64,000 bases of DNA from Intrasporangium_A sp051961875. Its GTDB lineage: Bacteria > Actinomycetota > Actinomycetes > Actinomycetales > Dermatophilaceae. A program made the position numbers and the translations under genes. Below, piece after piece: positions 24,080 to 32,583 of the stretch. A model generated the notes under the pieces. That model saw nothing but the letters and a program-made list of their open reading frames with translations, was not told where the DNA came from and did no database searches. The stretch is from assembly GCF_051961875.1 (NCBI RefSeq), contig NZ_JBQCCV010000249.1, forward strand, positions 8,946 to 72,945, read 5' to 3'. Each line of letters begins with the position of its first letter. Position 1 is the first letter of the stretch.

Positions 24080-25073
24080 GAAGCAGCTCCTCCACTCTGA
24101 GGCAGGCGGCCTGCCGGTCGGGGGTCTGGTGCTCGAGCACTGGACGGGTGTTTCGACACTCGGGCACCACGACCGGGCAGCGTGGGGCGAAGAGGCAGCC
24201 GGCCGGTCGGTGGGCAGGGTCGGGCAGCCCGCCGGGGATGGGCGTACGGGCACCGGCCTGGTCGATGCGAGGTACTGAGGCGAGCAGGGCCCGCGTGTAG
24301 GGGTGGTTCGGCGAGGTGAGCACGTCCTCGGCGGGTCCGCTCTCCATGACTGAGCCGGCGTACATGACGACGATGTGGTCGGCGATCTCGGCTGCGACAC
24401 CAACGTCATGGGTGATGAATAGCAGGCCGGTGCCGGCGTCCGTCAGTCGCCGGAACAGCTGGAGGATCCCGGACTGGACGGTGACGTCGAGCGCGGTGGT
24501 CGGCTCGTCGGCGATGAGCAGTTGGGGGTCGAGGGCGAGCGCCATGGCGATGACGATGCGCTGGCGCATGCCACCGGAGATCTGGTGCGGGTAATCCCTG
24601 GCTCGTCTCTCTGGGTCGGGGATCGCAACGTCGCGCATGAGTTCAACCGCTCGGGCCCAGGCTTGGTGGCGGCCGAGCCCACGGTGGACGCGGAACATCT
24701 CTGCGATCTGAGCTCCCACTCGCTGGACGGGGTTGAGCGCGCTGAGTGAGTCCTGGAAGACCATTGCCATCTGCTCGCCCCGGGCGCGCCGCATCGCGGC
24801 GTTGTTGCCGAGCAGGCTGAGCCCGGAGAGGCGGATCGTCCCTGAGGTGATGTGGGCGGTCGGTTCGAGCAGGCCCATGGCGGCCTTGGCCGTGACGCTC
24901 TTGCCCGAGCCGGACTCGCCGAGTACGACGACGCATTCGCCGGGGTTCACGCTGAGGGTGAGGCCGTCGACCGCGGGGACGCGTCTGCCGCCGCGGGCAC
25001 GGAACTCGACTGCAAGGTCGTCGATCTCGAGAAGGGCGGGCGCTGTGGTGGGCCCCTGGGGTGCTGTGGTCAT
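24063..25073 (-). CDS. Oligopeptide/dipeptide ABC importer ATPase, OppD/DppD type
   Basis: A 336-residue ATPase with Walker A GESGSGKS, signature ISGGMRQR, Walker B LLIADEPTTALDVT and a C-terminal family extension (HPYTRALLASVP, CLFAPRCP). It forms a heterodimer with the OppF-type subunit to power peptide uptake through the two permeases encoded next door. Four bases separate its start from the stop of the upstream permease gene, so the operon is tightly packed. Confidence 0.92.
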   Translation of the reverse strand: MTTAPQGPTTAPALLEIDDLAVEFRARGGRRVPAVDGLTLSVNPGECVVVLGESGSGKSVTAKAAMGLLEPTAHITSGTIRLSGLSLLGNNAAMRRARGEQMAMVFQDSLSALNPVQRVGAQIAEMFRVHRGLGRHQAWARAVELMRDVAIPDPERRARDYPHQISGGMRQRIVIAMALALDPQLLIADEPTTALDVTVQSGILQLFRRLTDAGTGLLFITHDVGVAAEIADHIVVMYAGSVMESGPAEDVLTSPNHPYTRALLASVPRIDQAGARTPIPGGLPDPAHRPAGCLFAPRCPVVVPECRNTRPVLEHQTPDRQAACLRVEELLHVDAN

Positions 25074-25077
25074 GGCG

Positions 25078-26001
25078 TCACCGGCTCTTGGGGTCGAGGA
25101 TGTCGCGCACCGCGTCGCCGACCAGCACGAAGCTGAGGACTGTGACGCAGAGGAACAGGGAGGGGTAGATCAGCAGGTTGGGGTTGCTGTTGAAGTAGTT
25201 CTGTGCGGTGTTCAGCTGCACCCCCCAGGAGATCGAGGGGGCTTTCAGGCCCACGCCGAGATAGGTCAGGCTCGCCTCGCCTGCGATGATCCCGCCGACG
25301 GTGAGGCTGGCGAGGACGAGGACGGGGGCGAATGCGTTCGGGAGGATGTGGCGGAACATGATTCGCACGTTGGAGGCGCCGAGGGCGCGGGCGGCCTTGA
25401 TGTAGTCGAGGTTCTTTGTCGCGATGACTGTTGAGCGCATGAGGCGGGTCATGGTCGGCCAGGAGAAGGCGGCGAGGGTTGCGGAGACGGCCCAGATGCC
25501 GTGGGAGCCGAGCGCGGTGAGGATGACGATAGCGGCGACCATGAAGGGGAAGCCGTAGAAGACGTCGATGACTCGGCCGAGGGCGAGGTCGACGATGCCG
25601 CCGTAGTAGCCGGCGACCAGGCCCAGGGCGATGGCGATGGCGGTTGATGAGGCGGTGACGACGATGGCGATGGTGATCGAGGGCCGGGCGCCGTGGACGA
25701 CCTGGGTGTAGAGGTCGCACCCTTGGATGTCGAAGCCGAACGGGTGGCCGGGCGCGTTCTGGATGCCGCTGCGGTTGAGGTCGCAGTCGTAGGGGTCGCC
25801 GTGACCGAACAGCCCCGCGATCGGTCCTGGGAAGGCGGCCATGAGGATGAGGGCCAGGACCAGGAAGCCGGGTATGGCGAAGCGCGGGCGGGTGATGAGG
25901 TCGCGCAGCATCTGCCGGGTCGGGGACGTGGAGCGATCGTCAGGGCCCGCACTTGTCTCGGGTGCCATTTCGGCGGCGATGACGGCGGCTGGTTCAGTCA
26001 T
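25078..26001 (-). CDS. Oligopeptide/dipeptide ABC importer permease, OppC/DppC type
   Basis: A 307-residue inner-membrane permease with an N-terminal cytoplasmic segment, a first helix (FLVLALILMAAF), an extracytoplasmic loop with three cysteines (YDCDLNRSG, IQGCDLY) and five further helices. The permease EAA loop is around AARALGASNVRIMFRHILPN. The opening residues MTEPAAVIAAEMAPET overlap the end of the OppB-type gene by eight bases. It is one half of the peptide channel. Confidence 0.92.
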   Translation of the reverse strand: MTEPAAVIAAEMAPETSAGPDDRSTSPTRQMLRDLITRPRFAIPGFLVLALILMAAFPGPIAGLFGHGDPYDCDLNRSGIQNAPGHPFGFDIQGCDLYTQVVHGARPSITIAIVVTASSTAIAIALGLVAGYYGGIVDLALGRVIDVFYGFPFMVAAIVILTALGSHGIWAVSATLAAFSWPTMTRLMRSTVIATKNLDYIKAARALGASNVRIMFRHILPNAFAPVLVLASLTVGGIIAGEASLTYLGVGLKAPSISWGVQLNTAQNYFNSNPNLLIYPSLFLCVTVLSFVLVGDAVRDILDPKSR

Positions 26002-26923
26002 AGCGGATCCTCGGGTCGAGCACGGCGTAGATGACGTCGACGAGCAGGTTGGCGGCGAGGAAGATCAGCACGAGCAGGGTGGAGATGCCGACGACGACGG
26101 GGCCGTTCTGTGCCTTGATGCCCTCGAAGATCTGGAAGCCGAGGCCGGGGATATTGAAGATCCCCTCGATGATGACCGCGCCGCCGAGAAGGCCTCCGAG
26201 GTCGATCGCGAGGTAGGTGACAACCGGGATCAGGGAGTTGCGCAGCGCGTGGTTGACGATGATCCGCCGGCGTGGGAGACCCTTGGCGACCGCCGTGCGG
26301 ATGAAGTCGGCGGAGAGCGTTTCGACGAGGCTGGTGCGCATGAGGCGCGCCGTGGTGGCGAGGCCGAGGATGCCCAGGACGATCGCGGGCAGCAGGTAGG
26401 AGGTGGGCCATCCGTCGTCGATCCCGGCGACCGGGAACCATCCGAGGTTGATTCCGAAGAGGATCTGGGTCGTGTAGCCGATCACGAAGATCGGCACCGC
26501 GAACGCGAGGATCGTCGCGCCGAGGACGAGGTAGTCGACCGGCTTGCCCTTGCGCAGCCCGGCCCAGATGCCGATGGGGATGCCGACGACGATCTCGATG
26601 AGGAAGGCGGTGACGCCGAGCTTGGCTGTGGCGGGCCAGCTCTCGGCGATGATTGTGGAGACGGACCGGCCGTTGAAGTCCTCCCCGAGGTCACCGCGGA
26701 GGAGGCCACTCATGTACTTGAGGTACTGGATCGGGAGGCTGTCGTCGAGGTGGTACCTGGCGCGAAGGGCTTGCTCGACCGAGGGTGACAGGACGTGTTG
26801 ACCACCGGCGAGAGCCTTGATCGGATCGCCCGGCAGCGCGAAGACGACGAGGAAGATGAGGAACGTGGCTCCGAGGGCGACCGGGATCGCCAGTAGGACA
26901 CGTCTGAGGATGTATCGGCTCAC
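25994..26923 (-). CDS. Oligopeptide/dipeptide ABC importer permease, OppB/DppB type
   Basis: A 309-residue permease. The N-terminus YILRRVLLAIPVALGATFLIF is the typical OppB first helix, followed by FALPGDPI and, later, the EAA loop in RTAVAKGLPRRRIIVNHALRN. Six membrane segments are expected. The GTG at 26923 is chosen because it starts exactly at the family's N-terminus and has AGGGAG upstream; an in-frame start 51 bases earlier would add only low-complexity Pro/Gly residues. The gene follows the substrate-binding protein gene after 96 bases. Confidence 0.92.
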   Translation of the reverse strand: MSRYILRRVLLAIPVALGATFLIFLVVFALPGDPIKALAGGQHVLSPSVEQALRARYHLDDSLPIQYLKYMSGLLRGDLGEDFNGRSVSTIIAESWPATAKLGVTAFLIEIVVGIPIGIWAGLRKGKPVDYLVLGATILAFAVPIFVIGYTTQILFGINLGWFPVAGIDDGWPTSYLLPAIVLGILGLATTARLMRTSLVETLSADFIRTAVAKGLPRRRIIVNHALRNSLIPVVTYLAIDLGGLLGGAVIIEGIFNIPGLGFQIFEGIKAQNGPVVVGISTLLVLIFLAANLLVDVIYAVLDPRIRYD

Positions 26924-27019
26924 ACCGGCTCCCTGAAGGGGTGGGACGGGGCTGGGGGGGCGGCCCCGTCCCACCGGTCTGGGTCCCGCCCGGGCTGTAA
27001 CCGGGCAGGAACTATGCGG

Positions 27020-28639
27020 TTACTTCTTGATGACGGAGACCTGGCCCAGGTCGCCGAGGCCGTTGACGCCGACGGGGACGTTCGTCACGTTCTTGGTCCA
27101 GGCCGCCGTGAAGCGCCCGTAGTAGAGCGGTGCGATGGGCATGTCCTGCCAGGCGAGCTTTTCCGCCTCTGCATAGAGCGGCAGGCCCTGCTCGATGGGC
27201 GAGCCGTCGGCCTGGTTGATGAGCTTTTCGAACTCGGTGTTGGTGTAGCCGGTGTCGTTGGCGATGCCGTCCTTGGTCAGCAAGGGCTGCAGGAAGTTGC
27301 CGACGTGCGGGAAGTAGGCGCCCCAGTAGTAGAGGAACGGGCCGTCGACCTTCTTGCCCTTGACCTTCTCGTCGAGCTGGGCGTAGGGCGGAGTCTCAAA
27401 GGAGATGTCCTGGATGCCGAGGTTGGTGCGAAGCTGGTTCGCGACGGCCTGCAGGATCTGGTCGTTCGTCTCGTACTGGGTCGCGTAGAGCTTGACTGGT
27501 CCGTTCCAGCCGCCTGCCTCGTCGAGCAGCTGCTTGGCCTTGGCCGCGTCGTAGGCGCAAGCGGTGCAGGCGTTGTCGGTGGCGCCGACGGCCGAGCTGG
27601 GCGCGATGCTGCGGGCCGGCTCGCCGGAGCCCTTGAGGATGGACTTCGTCAGAGCGTCCCGGTCGATGGCCATGGAGAAGGCCTGGCGCACGCGGACGTC
27701 GTCGAACCGCTTGTCCCATGAGGGGAAGGCGAAGTAGTTGAGGTTGGGGATCGTCGCGACGGCGGTGCGGCCCTTGAGTCGCGTCTCCGCGTCCCCCAGC
27801 CGGTCGGCCGGAACGGGGTAGACGACGTCGGTGTTGCCGGCGAGCAGGTCGTTGTACGCCGTGCTGTAGGACGTGTACGGCTTGAAGATGATCGAGTCGG
27901 CCTTGCCCGTGTTTCCCTGGTAGGACTTGTTTCGCACCAGGGTGATCGGCTTGTTCGGCTCGTGCTTGCCCTCGATCTGGTAGGGGCCGTTGCCGATCGG
28001 GGCCGAGTCGAACGCCTTCGGGTCGTCGAACGCGGCCTTTGGCAGCGGCGCGAACGCGTAGCTCGCGATGACGTAGGGGAACAGCCCGAACGGCTTCGTG
28101 AGCGTCACCTCGATGGTGTGCTCGTCGACGATCTTGACGCCCGAGAGGGACTTGGACTTCGGTTCGCCCTCCGCCGGGTTGAGGTCGGAATAGCCCTGGA
28201 ACAGCGCGAAGTTCGAGTTCTGAGCCCAGGCGTTCGATCCCAGAGCCGTGGCGTTCCATGCGGAGACGAAGCTCTGAGCGGTGACCGGCTCGCCGTTGGA
28301 GAACGTCTGCCCCTGCTTGAGCTTGATCGTCCAGACCTTCTGGTCGCTCGAGGTGACGGACTCGGCGGCGCCCGGCTTGGTCTCGCCGGACTGGGCGTCG
28401 ATCGTCAGCGGGCCGACGAACATAAGGGACTCGAGGTAGAACGACCAGGAGTTGCCGGGGGTGAGGTGGTCGGGTTCGCTGCTGGCGACGGAGAAGGAGC
28501 CCCCGGACGCCGCCGTGCTGGTGCTCCCGGGCGAGGCGGTATTGGTGCCACCGGCACCGCCGCCACAGGAGGCAAGCAGTAACGCCGCCGCCGTGGCGCC
28601 GATGGCCAGGCGCAGGCCGGGCTTGGTCATACGAGTCAT
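27020..28639 (-). CDS. ABC importer substrate-binding lipoprotein, SBP_bac_5 family
   Basis: A 539-residue solute-binding protein of the peptide/opine/nickel type. The N-terminus is a lipoprotein signal with lipobox LLASC, cut before the cysteine near residue 25, followed by a Gly/Ser/Thr linker. The body has the family features KLKQGQTFSNGEPVTAQSF (about residues 105-125) and the late VRQAFSMAIDRDALT segment. It would capture peptides outside the membrane and hand them to the OppBC channel. The first ATG has AAGGA at normal spacing; a second ATG three codons on is possible. It lies 12 bases after the prolyl oligopeptidase gene. Confidence 0.93.
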   Translation of the reverse strand: MTRMTKPGLRLAIGATAAALLLASCGGGAGGTNTASPGSTSTAASGGSFSVASSEPDHLTPGNSWSFYLESLMFVGPLTIDAQSGETKPGAAESVTSSDQKVWTIKLKQGQTFSNGEPVTAQSFVSAWNATALGSNAWAQNSNFALFQGYSDLNPAEGEPKSKSLSGVKIVDEHTIEVTLTKPFGLFPYVIASYAFAPLPKAAFDDPKAFDSAPIGNGPYQIEGKHEPNKPITLVRNKSYQGNTGKADSIIFKPYTSYSTAYNDLLAGNTDVVYPVPADRLGDAETRLKGRTAVATIPNLNYFAFPSWDKRFDDVRVRQAFSMAIDRDALTKSILKGSGEPARSIAPSSAVGATDNACTACAYDAAKAKQLLDEAGGWNGPVKLYATQYETNDQILQAVANQLRTNLGIQDISFETPPYAQLDEKVKGKKVDGPFLYYWGAYFPHVGNFLQPLLTKDGIANDTGYTNTEFEKLINQADGSPIEQGLPLYAEAEKLAWQDMPIAPLYYGRFTAAWTKNVTNVPVGVNGLGDLGQVSVIKK

Positions 28640-28651
28640 GCTGGGTCCTTG

Positions 28652-30712
28652 TCAGTGCGTGTGAAGTGCTGCTGTGGTCGCTTCGGGCGTGCTCGGCGGC
28701 ACGGGCAGTCCGAGTGCCTCGGCGGCGAACGCGAGGACTGCCGCGCGCTCGTCGATCTGCTCGGCCAGGGTGCGGCCGGCCGCGTGTCCGGCGTTGTGCG
28801 CCACACGCATGAGGACTGGTCCCTCGCCGCATTGTGCGTCGGCGAGGGCGGCGAAGAATCGGTAGGAGTGAGGGCCGGGCGGGACACGGTCGTCGCGGTC
28901 TGCGGTGAGCACCAGCGTGGGCGGGTAGCCGCGCCCGGTGATGCGATGCAGCGGCGAGTACGCCTCGAGCGCGGCGCGCTCCTCCGGCACGTCGACGCTG
29001 CCGAACTCGCGAACCCAGCCGTGTCCCGCAGTGAAGAGGTGGAAGCGCAGCATGTCGAACACGCCCACCTCCGGCACTGCCGCACCGAGCAGGTCGGGCC
29101 GTTGCGTCAGGACAGTGCCGACCATGAGCCCACCGTTGGACATGCCGTTGAGTGCCACCGAGGCGGGGCCGCTCCAGCCCTGCTCCTCGAACCAGGCGGC
29201 GCAGGCGATGAGGTCGTCGATGCCGCGCTGCTTGTCGGTCTTGGTCGCGGCCAGGTGCCACTCCTCGCCGAACTCCCCGCCACCGCGGATGCCGGCATAG
29301 GCCAGCACCCCGCCTGCTTCCAGCCACGGCCGGTGCCATGGTGCGTATCCGGTGACGAGGAACGGGACCGAGTAGCCGCCGTAGACCGAGAGCAGAACCT
29401 TCGCGGTGCCTCGCGGGGCAGGTCCGGCCGGGCGGATGATCCTCATGGGGACCTGTGTGCCGTCGGCACTCGTCGCGAACACCGTCTCCACCACAGCGTC
29501 GCCCGACCCAGGCACGGGGGTCTCGTGGACCACCTCGCTGCTGCCGTCTGCGAGGTCGTGCTGGATGATCTCGACACCCGGCCGGGAGTCGCAACGCTCG
29601 ACGTACAGGTAGAGGATCGGCTGCCCTTCAACCGCGGCGATGTCGTGGACGACCGCCTGGTCGGTGTGCAGGACGAGGCGGGTAGCGCCGCCGACCAGCG
29701 ACGTCGCCTCGACGCGGCTGCCCGCCACCCCATGACGGACGGTCACCACATCATCGCCAGCAAGCTCAGCGCCATACCGGTCAATCGCCGTCGTCTCCTC
29801 GGGGACGACGAGACGCTCGGTGCCGTCCCGGCGGTCAATGGCGACGACCTGCCCATTGGGGCTGTGGCGGAAGTCCAGGCAGACCAGCTCCTCGCCGATC
29901 ATCCCGAGGAAGTGGATCGGGCCAAGACCGTCGACGACGGTCTGCCATGGGCCCTTGAGGCCGACGGGGCGCACGTGCAGGCGAGCCGGGACGATGCCGA
30001 CCTGCTCCTCGACAATGAGCCAGCGCCCGTCCACCGAGGTGTGGGGCAGCGCCCAGATCGCGTCTGTCGGCTCGAAGATCACCTCGTCCTCGGTCTGGGC
30101 ACTGCCGAACCGGTGCAGCTTGATCCGGGGCTCGGAGTTCACGGCCAGGAGGTCCTCGCCAGCCGCAGGATCTGCCAGGGCGAGGTAGGCGATTGCGTCG
30201 GCGCCCAGCCAGGCGAACTGGGCCCATTTGATCCCGGTGAGCACGTCGGGCAGGTCCGCGCCGGTGCGCGTGTCGCGGAAGCGGATCGTGACCCAGTCGG
30301 CCCCGGCGCGCGCGGTGCCCCAGGCGAGGAGGGACCCGTCGGGCGAGAGGGAAGCGGCGGCGACGGCTGACAGCCCGTCCTCGTCGATGTCGGTGGCCTC
30401 GACGATGCACCGCTCACCGTTGGCGTCGCTGATCCAGAGCGACGGGCGCTGCTCGCCGGCGGCCTGCCGATAGTCGACCCGGACGCCACCGCGGCTCTCC
30501 GGCAGCCATCGCTTGTCCACGGACAGGATCCGGCGGAGCCGGGAGCGGGTCGGCTCATAGCTCGGCACTGCGTCGAGGTAGGCGCGGCAGGTGGCGTCGT
30601 GACGGTCAGCCCACTCCTGGACCTCGGGCGCGCCCTGGTGCTCGAGCCAGTCGTAACGCCCGAGCCCGTCGTCGATGCCCCGGACGGGCGGCTGGGTTGC
30701 CGTTTCGGCCAT
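28652..30712 (-). CDS. Prolyl oligopeptidase family serine peptidase (S9A)
   Basis: A 686-residue S9 peptidase with an N-terminal seven-bladed propeller region and a C-terminal alpha/beta-hydrolase domain. The nucleophile is S525 in NGMSNGG, the acid lies in TADRDDRV and the histidine in NAGHAAG. GGG(E)FGEEWH is the family's oxyanion-region motif. There is no signal peptide, so it acts in the cytoplasm on imported short peptides, cutting after proline or a similar residue. The ATG at 30712 has GGGAG upstream and fits the family N-terminus (DPYRWLE-like YDWLEHQGA). It is the first gene of the operon that continues through the ABC importer to the amidohydrolase. Confidence 0.93.
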   Translation of the reverse strand: MAETATQPPVRGIDDGLGRYDWLEHQGAPEVQEWADRHDATCRAYLDAVPSYEPTRSRLRRILSVDKRWLPESRGGVRVDYRQAAGEQRPSLWISDANGERCIVEATDIDEDGLSAVAAASLSPDGSLLAWGTARAGADWVTIRFRDTRTGADLPDVLTGIKWAQFAWLGADAIAYLALADPAAGEDLLAVNSEPRIKLHRFGSAQTEDEVIFEPTDAIWALPHTSVDGRWLIVEEQVGIVPARLHVRPVGLKGPWQTVVDGLGPIHFLGMIGEELVCLDFRHSPNGQVVAIDRRDGTERLVVPEETTAIDRYGAELAGDDVVTVRHGVAGSRVEATSLVGGATRLVLHTDQAVVHDIAAVEGQPILYLYVERCDSRPGVEIIQHDLADGSSEVVHETPVPGSGDAVVETVFATSADGTQVPMRIIRPAGPAPRGTAKVLLSVYGGYSVPFLVTGYAPWHRPWLEAGGVLAYAGIRGGGEFGEEWHLAATKTDKQRGIDDLIACAAWFEEQGWSGPASVALNGMSNGGLMVGTVLTQRPDLLGAAVPEVGVFDMLRFHLFTAGHGWVREFGSVDVPEERAALEAYSPLHRITGRGYPPTLVLTADRDDRVPPGPHSYRFFAALADAQCGEGPVLMRVAHNAGHAAGRTLAEQIDERAAVLAFAAEALGLPVPPSTPEATTAALHTH

Positions 30713-30762
30713 GATGTCTCCCTCGCTGGATCGGCTCGCGGTCAGTCTTGTCATCTCAGTGA

Positions 30763-30780
30763 TTTCAGTCAATAGTGAAA
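30763..30780. promoter_or_regulatory. Operator-like palindrome in divergent promoter region
   Basis: TTTCA and TGAAA arms separated by eight bases, in the 127-base space between the peptidase operon (minus) and the GbsR/MarR-type gene (plus). Candidate promoter hexamers overlap it: TTGTCA (30748) with AATAGT (30771) for the plus strand, and TTGACT (30774-30769) for the minus strand. A regulator bound here would control both directions. Confidence 0.55.
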
Positions 30781-30839
30781 CGAGCACTTTTTCCGTAGGC
30801 TTCCGCCACTGCACTCGACGAGGGAAGGTCCACGAACCC

Positions 30840-31307
30840 ATGACCGCGATGCGAGACGACAAAGCGGTACTCGACTTCACCGAAGAGCTGGGGCTGCTTG
30901 TCGAGAGCGAGGGCTGGATGCCGCGGATCGCCGGGCGCGCCCTTGGGTGGCTCCTGCTCGCCCCGGAGCCGCAGTCCCAGGCGGACCTGTGCGAGGCACT
31001 CCAGGCCAGCGGCGGGGCCGTCTCAGCCGCGACCCGGCTGCTCATCTCAAAAGGCTTGGTGCAGAAGGTCACCCGCCCTGGAGACCGCCGCACGTACATG
31101 AAGGTCCCTCCCAGCGCCTGGAGGGTCATGGAGGAAGACGGGCTCCAAACCGTCCGACGGTACCGGCGCGTTGCCGAGAAGGCCCGGGCCGCGTTACCGA
31201 AGGGGAACGAGATGGGCGAGACGAACCTCACCCGGATGAGCGACTACTTCGGCATCGTCGAGGAGCGGATGCAGGCCGTCCTCAAGCGGCTCGACGCGAT
31301 CGAATAG
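30840..31307 (+). CDS. GbsR/MarR-type winged-helix transcriptional regulator
   Basis: A 155-residue regulator. The opening FTEELGLLVESEGWMPRIAGRALGWLLL is typical of the GbsR subfamily. The winged helix follows (QADLCEALQASGGAVSAATRLLISKGLVQKV, wing RPGDRRTYMK), and a C-terminal helical stretch should dimerise. It is divergent from the peptidase/ABC operon and very likely controls it through the palindrome between them. A GAGGGAAGG ribosome site precedes the first ATG by 11 bases; an ATG three codons on is also possible. Confidence 0.86.
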   Translation: MTAMRDDKAVLDFTEELGLLVESEGWMPRIAGRALGWLLLAPEPQSQADLCEALQASGGAVSAATRLLISKGLVQKVTRPGDRRTYMKVPPSAWRVMEEDGLQTVRRYRRVAEKARAALPKGNEMGETNLTRMSDYFGIVEERMQAVLKRLDAIE

Positions 31308-31377
31308 CCAGCCCTCGGCAACGCTCCGCTCCCCACGCATCGTCGAGATATTCAGCACGAGCTTGCGGGGCGCGCTC

Positions 31378-32448
31378 CTACCTGCCTCGGTACAGATGGG
31401 CTGCGCTGTGAAGGCCCTCTTCCACCGCCACCCGCACGAGTCCGGCGCGGCTTGATTGTCCCAGCTTGAGCAGCAGGGCTTCGAGATGCGCCTTGACCGT
31501 GCGGAGTGAGAGGTGCAGCTCCTCGGCGATCTCGTTGTTCGTCATTCCTTGAGTGACGAGGGTCAAGACCTCAAGTTCCCGCGCTGTGAGGCCGCCGGTT
31601 GGCTCACGACGGCTCAGGTGGACGACGACGCTGCCCAACCCTGATCCTGCCCCCCGGGCGACGGCACGCAGCCGCCACCACCCGTTGGCGCTGTCCTTCT
31701 GGAAGGTGCTGACCCGGCGTCGCCGGGATACCCGCACATGCCGTGCGAGCGACAGCACCGCCTCGAGCGGCAGCTCACAGTTCGCCGGCTGGCCCTGATG
31801 CCAGGTGAGCCGACCATGCGGATCCACCTCGAGAACCAGATCGTCCGGCCCGCACTCATCAGCGACTTCCGGTACGGGGGCCGCGAGCAGGCCGGCCAGG
31901 TCGGAGGCGAGGAGGGTCAGCCCCAAACGCGTGGTTTCATCCATCGGATCGCGGGACGTGGACGACATCGCCAGCATGCCGGTGCTGCCCTGCCAAGGGG
32001 TTTCCACCACCAGGGTGACCCCTTCATTGAAACCTTGCGGGCCCAGGTGCTCCACGAAGGTACGGGTCTGCCGGAAGTCAAATGGCGTGTCGCACACTCG
32101 GGCGGCGACCATGGCGTCCCGTGCGAAGGCGAACCCGGGACAGGCCGCCACGTAGTCGCTGGCCAAGTACTGCACAACGGGCGCAGGGTAGTCAGTGTTC
32201 GCGACGATCCGGTGACGGGATGGGTCCGCCGGGTCACTGACGGTCAAGAGTGCGGCATCGAACCGAAGACCCGTGCTGAGGTGGCGCACGGCAGACTCGC
32301 GGCTCTCGTCGCCGCGCGCGGCGGCCTGGAGCACCTTCGCCGTCTGCCGCCACCAGTCGAGCCGCCCACCGAGGTTCCAGGGGCCGGCCAAGAGGGGTAG
32401 CGATCCACGGTGATCGCCAGTCACGGAAGGCACTGTGACAGCCGTCAC
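31378..32448 (-). CDS. LuxR-family transcriptional regulator with GAF-like sensor
   Basis: A 356-residue regulator. Residues about 45-200 resemble a GAF-type ligand domain (DAALLTVSDPADPSRHRIVANTDYP), followed by a linker. The C-terminal LuxR helix-turn-helix begins with LTARELEVLTLVTQGMTNNEIAE and continues LSLRTVKAHLEAL. Similar proteins sit next to catabolic operons in actinobacteria. It is divergent from the amidase operon, and the 135-base space between them holds a perfect palindrome, so it probably senses the amide substrate or product. Its end faces the GbsR-type gene. Confidence 0.85.
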   Translation of the reverse strand: MTAVTVPSVTGDHRGSLPLLAGPWNLGGRLDWWRQTAKVLQAAARGDESRESAVRHLSTGLRFDAALLTVSDPADPSRHRIVANTDYPAPVVQYLASDYVAACPGFAFARDAMVAARVCDTPFDFRQTRTFVEHLGPQGFNEGVTLVVETPWQGSTGMLAMSSTSRDPMDETTRLGLTLLASDLAGLLAAPVPEVADECGPDDLVLEVDPHGRLTWHQGQPANCELPLEAVLSLARHVRVSRRRRVSTFQKDSANGWWRLRAVARGAGSGLGSVVVHLSRREPTGGLTARELEVLTLVTQGMTNNEIAEELHLSLRTVKAHLEALLLKLGQSSRAGLVRVAVEEGLHSAAHLYRGR

Positions 32449-32509
32449 GAGCCGAGCGCAAGACCCATCTCGTGCCCACAGTCGGGTGCCCGGAGGCGAG
32501 CGCCGGCAG

Positions 32510-32527
32510 ATCGGTCAGATGACCGAT
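32510..32527. promoter_or_regulatory. Perfect palindrome between LuxR regulator and amidase operon
   Basis: ATCGGTCA-GA-TGACCGAT, 18 bases with fully matching 8-base arms. It lies 57 bases before the amidase start and 62 bases from the regulator start. LuxR/NarL-type proteins bind sites of this size, so it is a good candidate operator for both units. Confidence 0.6.
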
Positions 32528-32583
32528 GCCGACGATGGGCGCGGGGAGGCACAGTGACGCATCCCCGACACAAAGGAGTGGTC

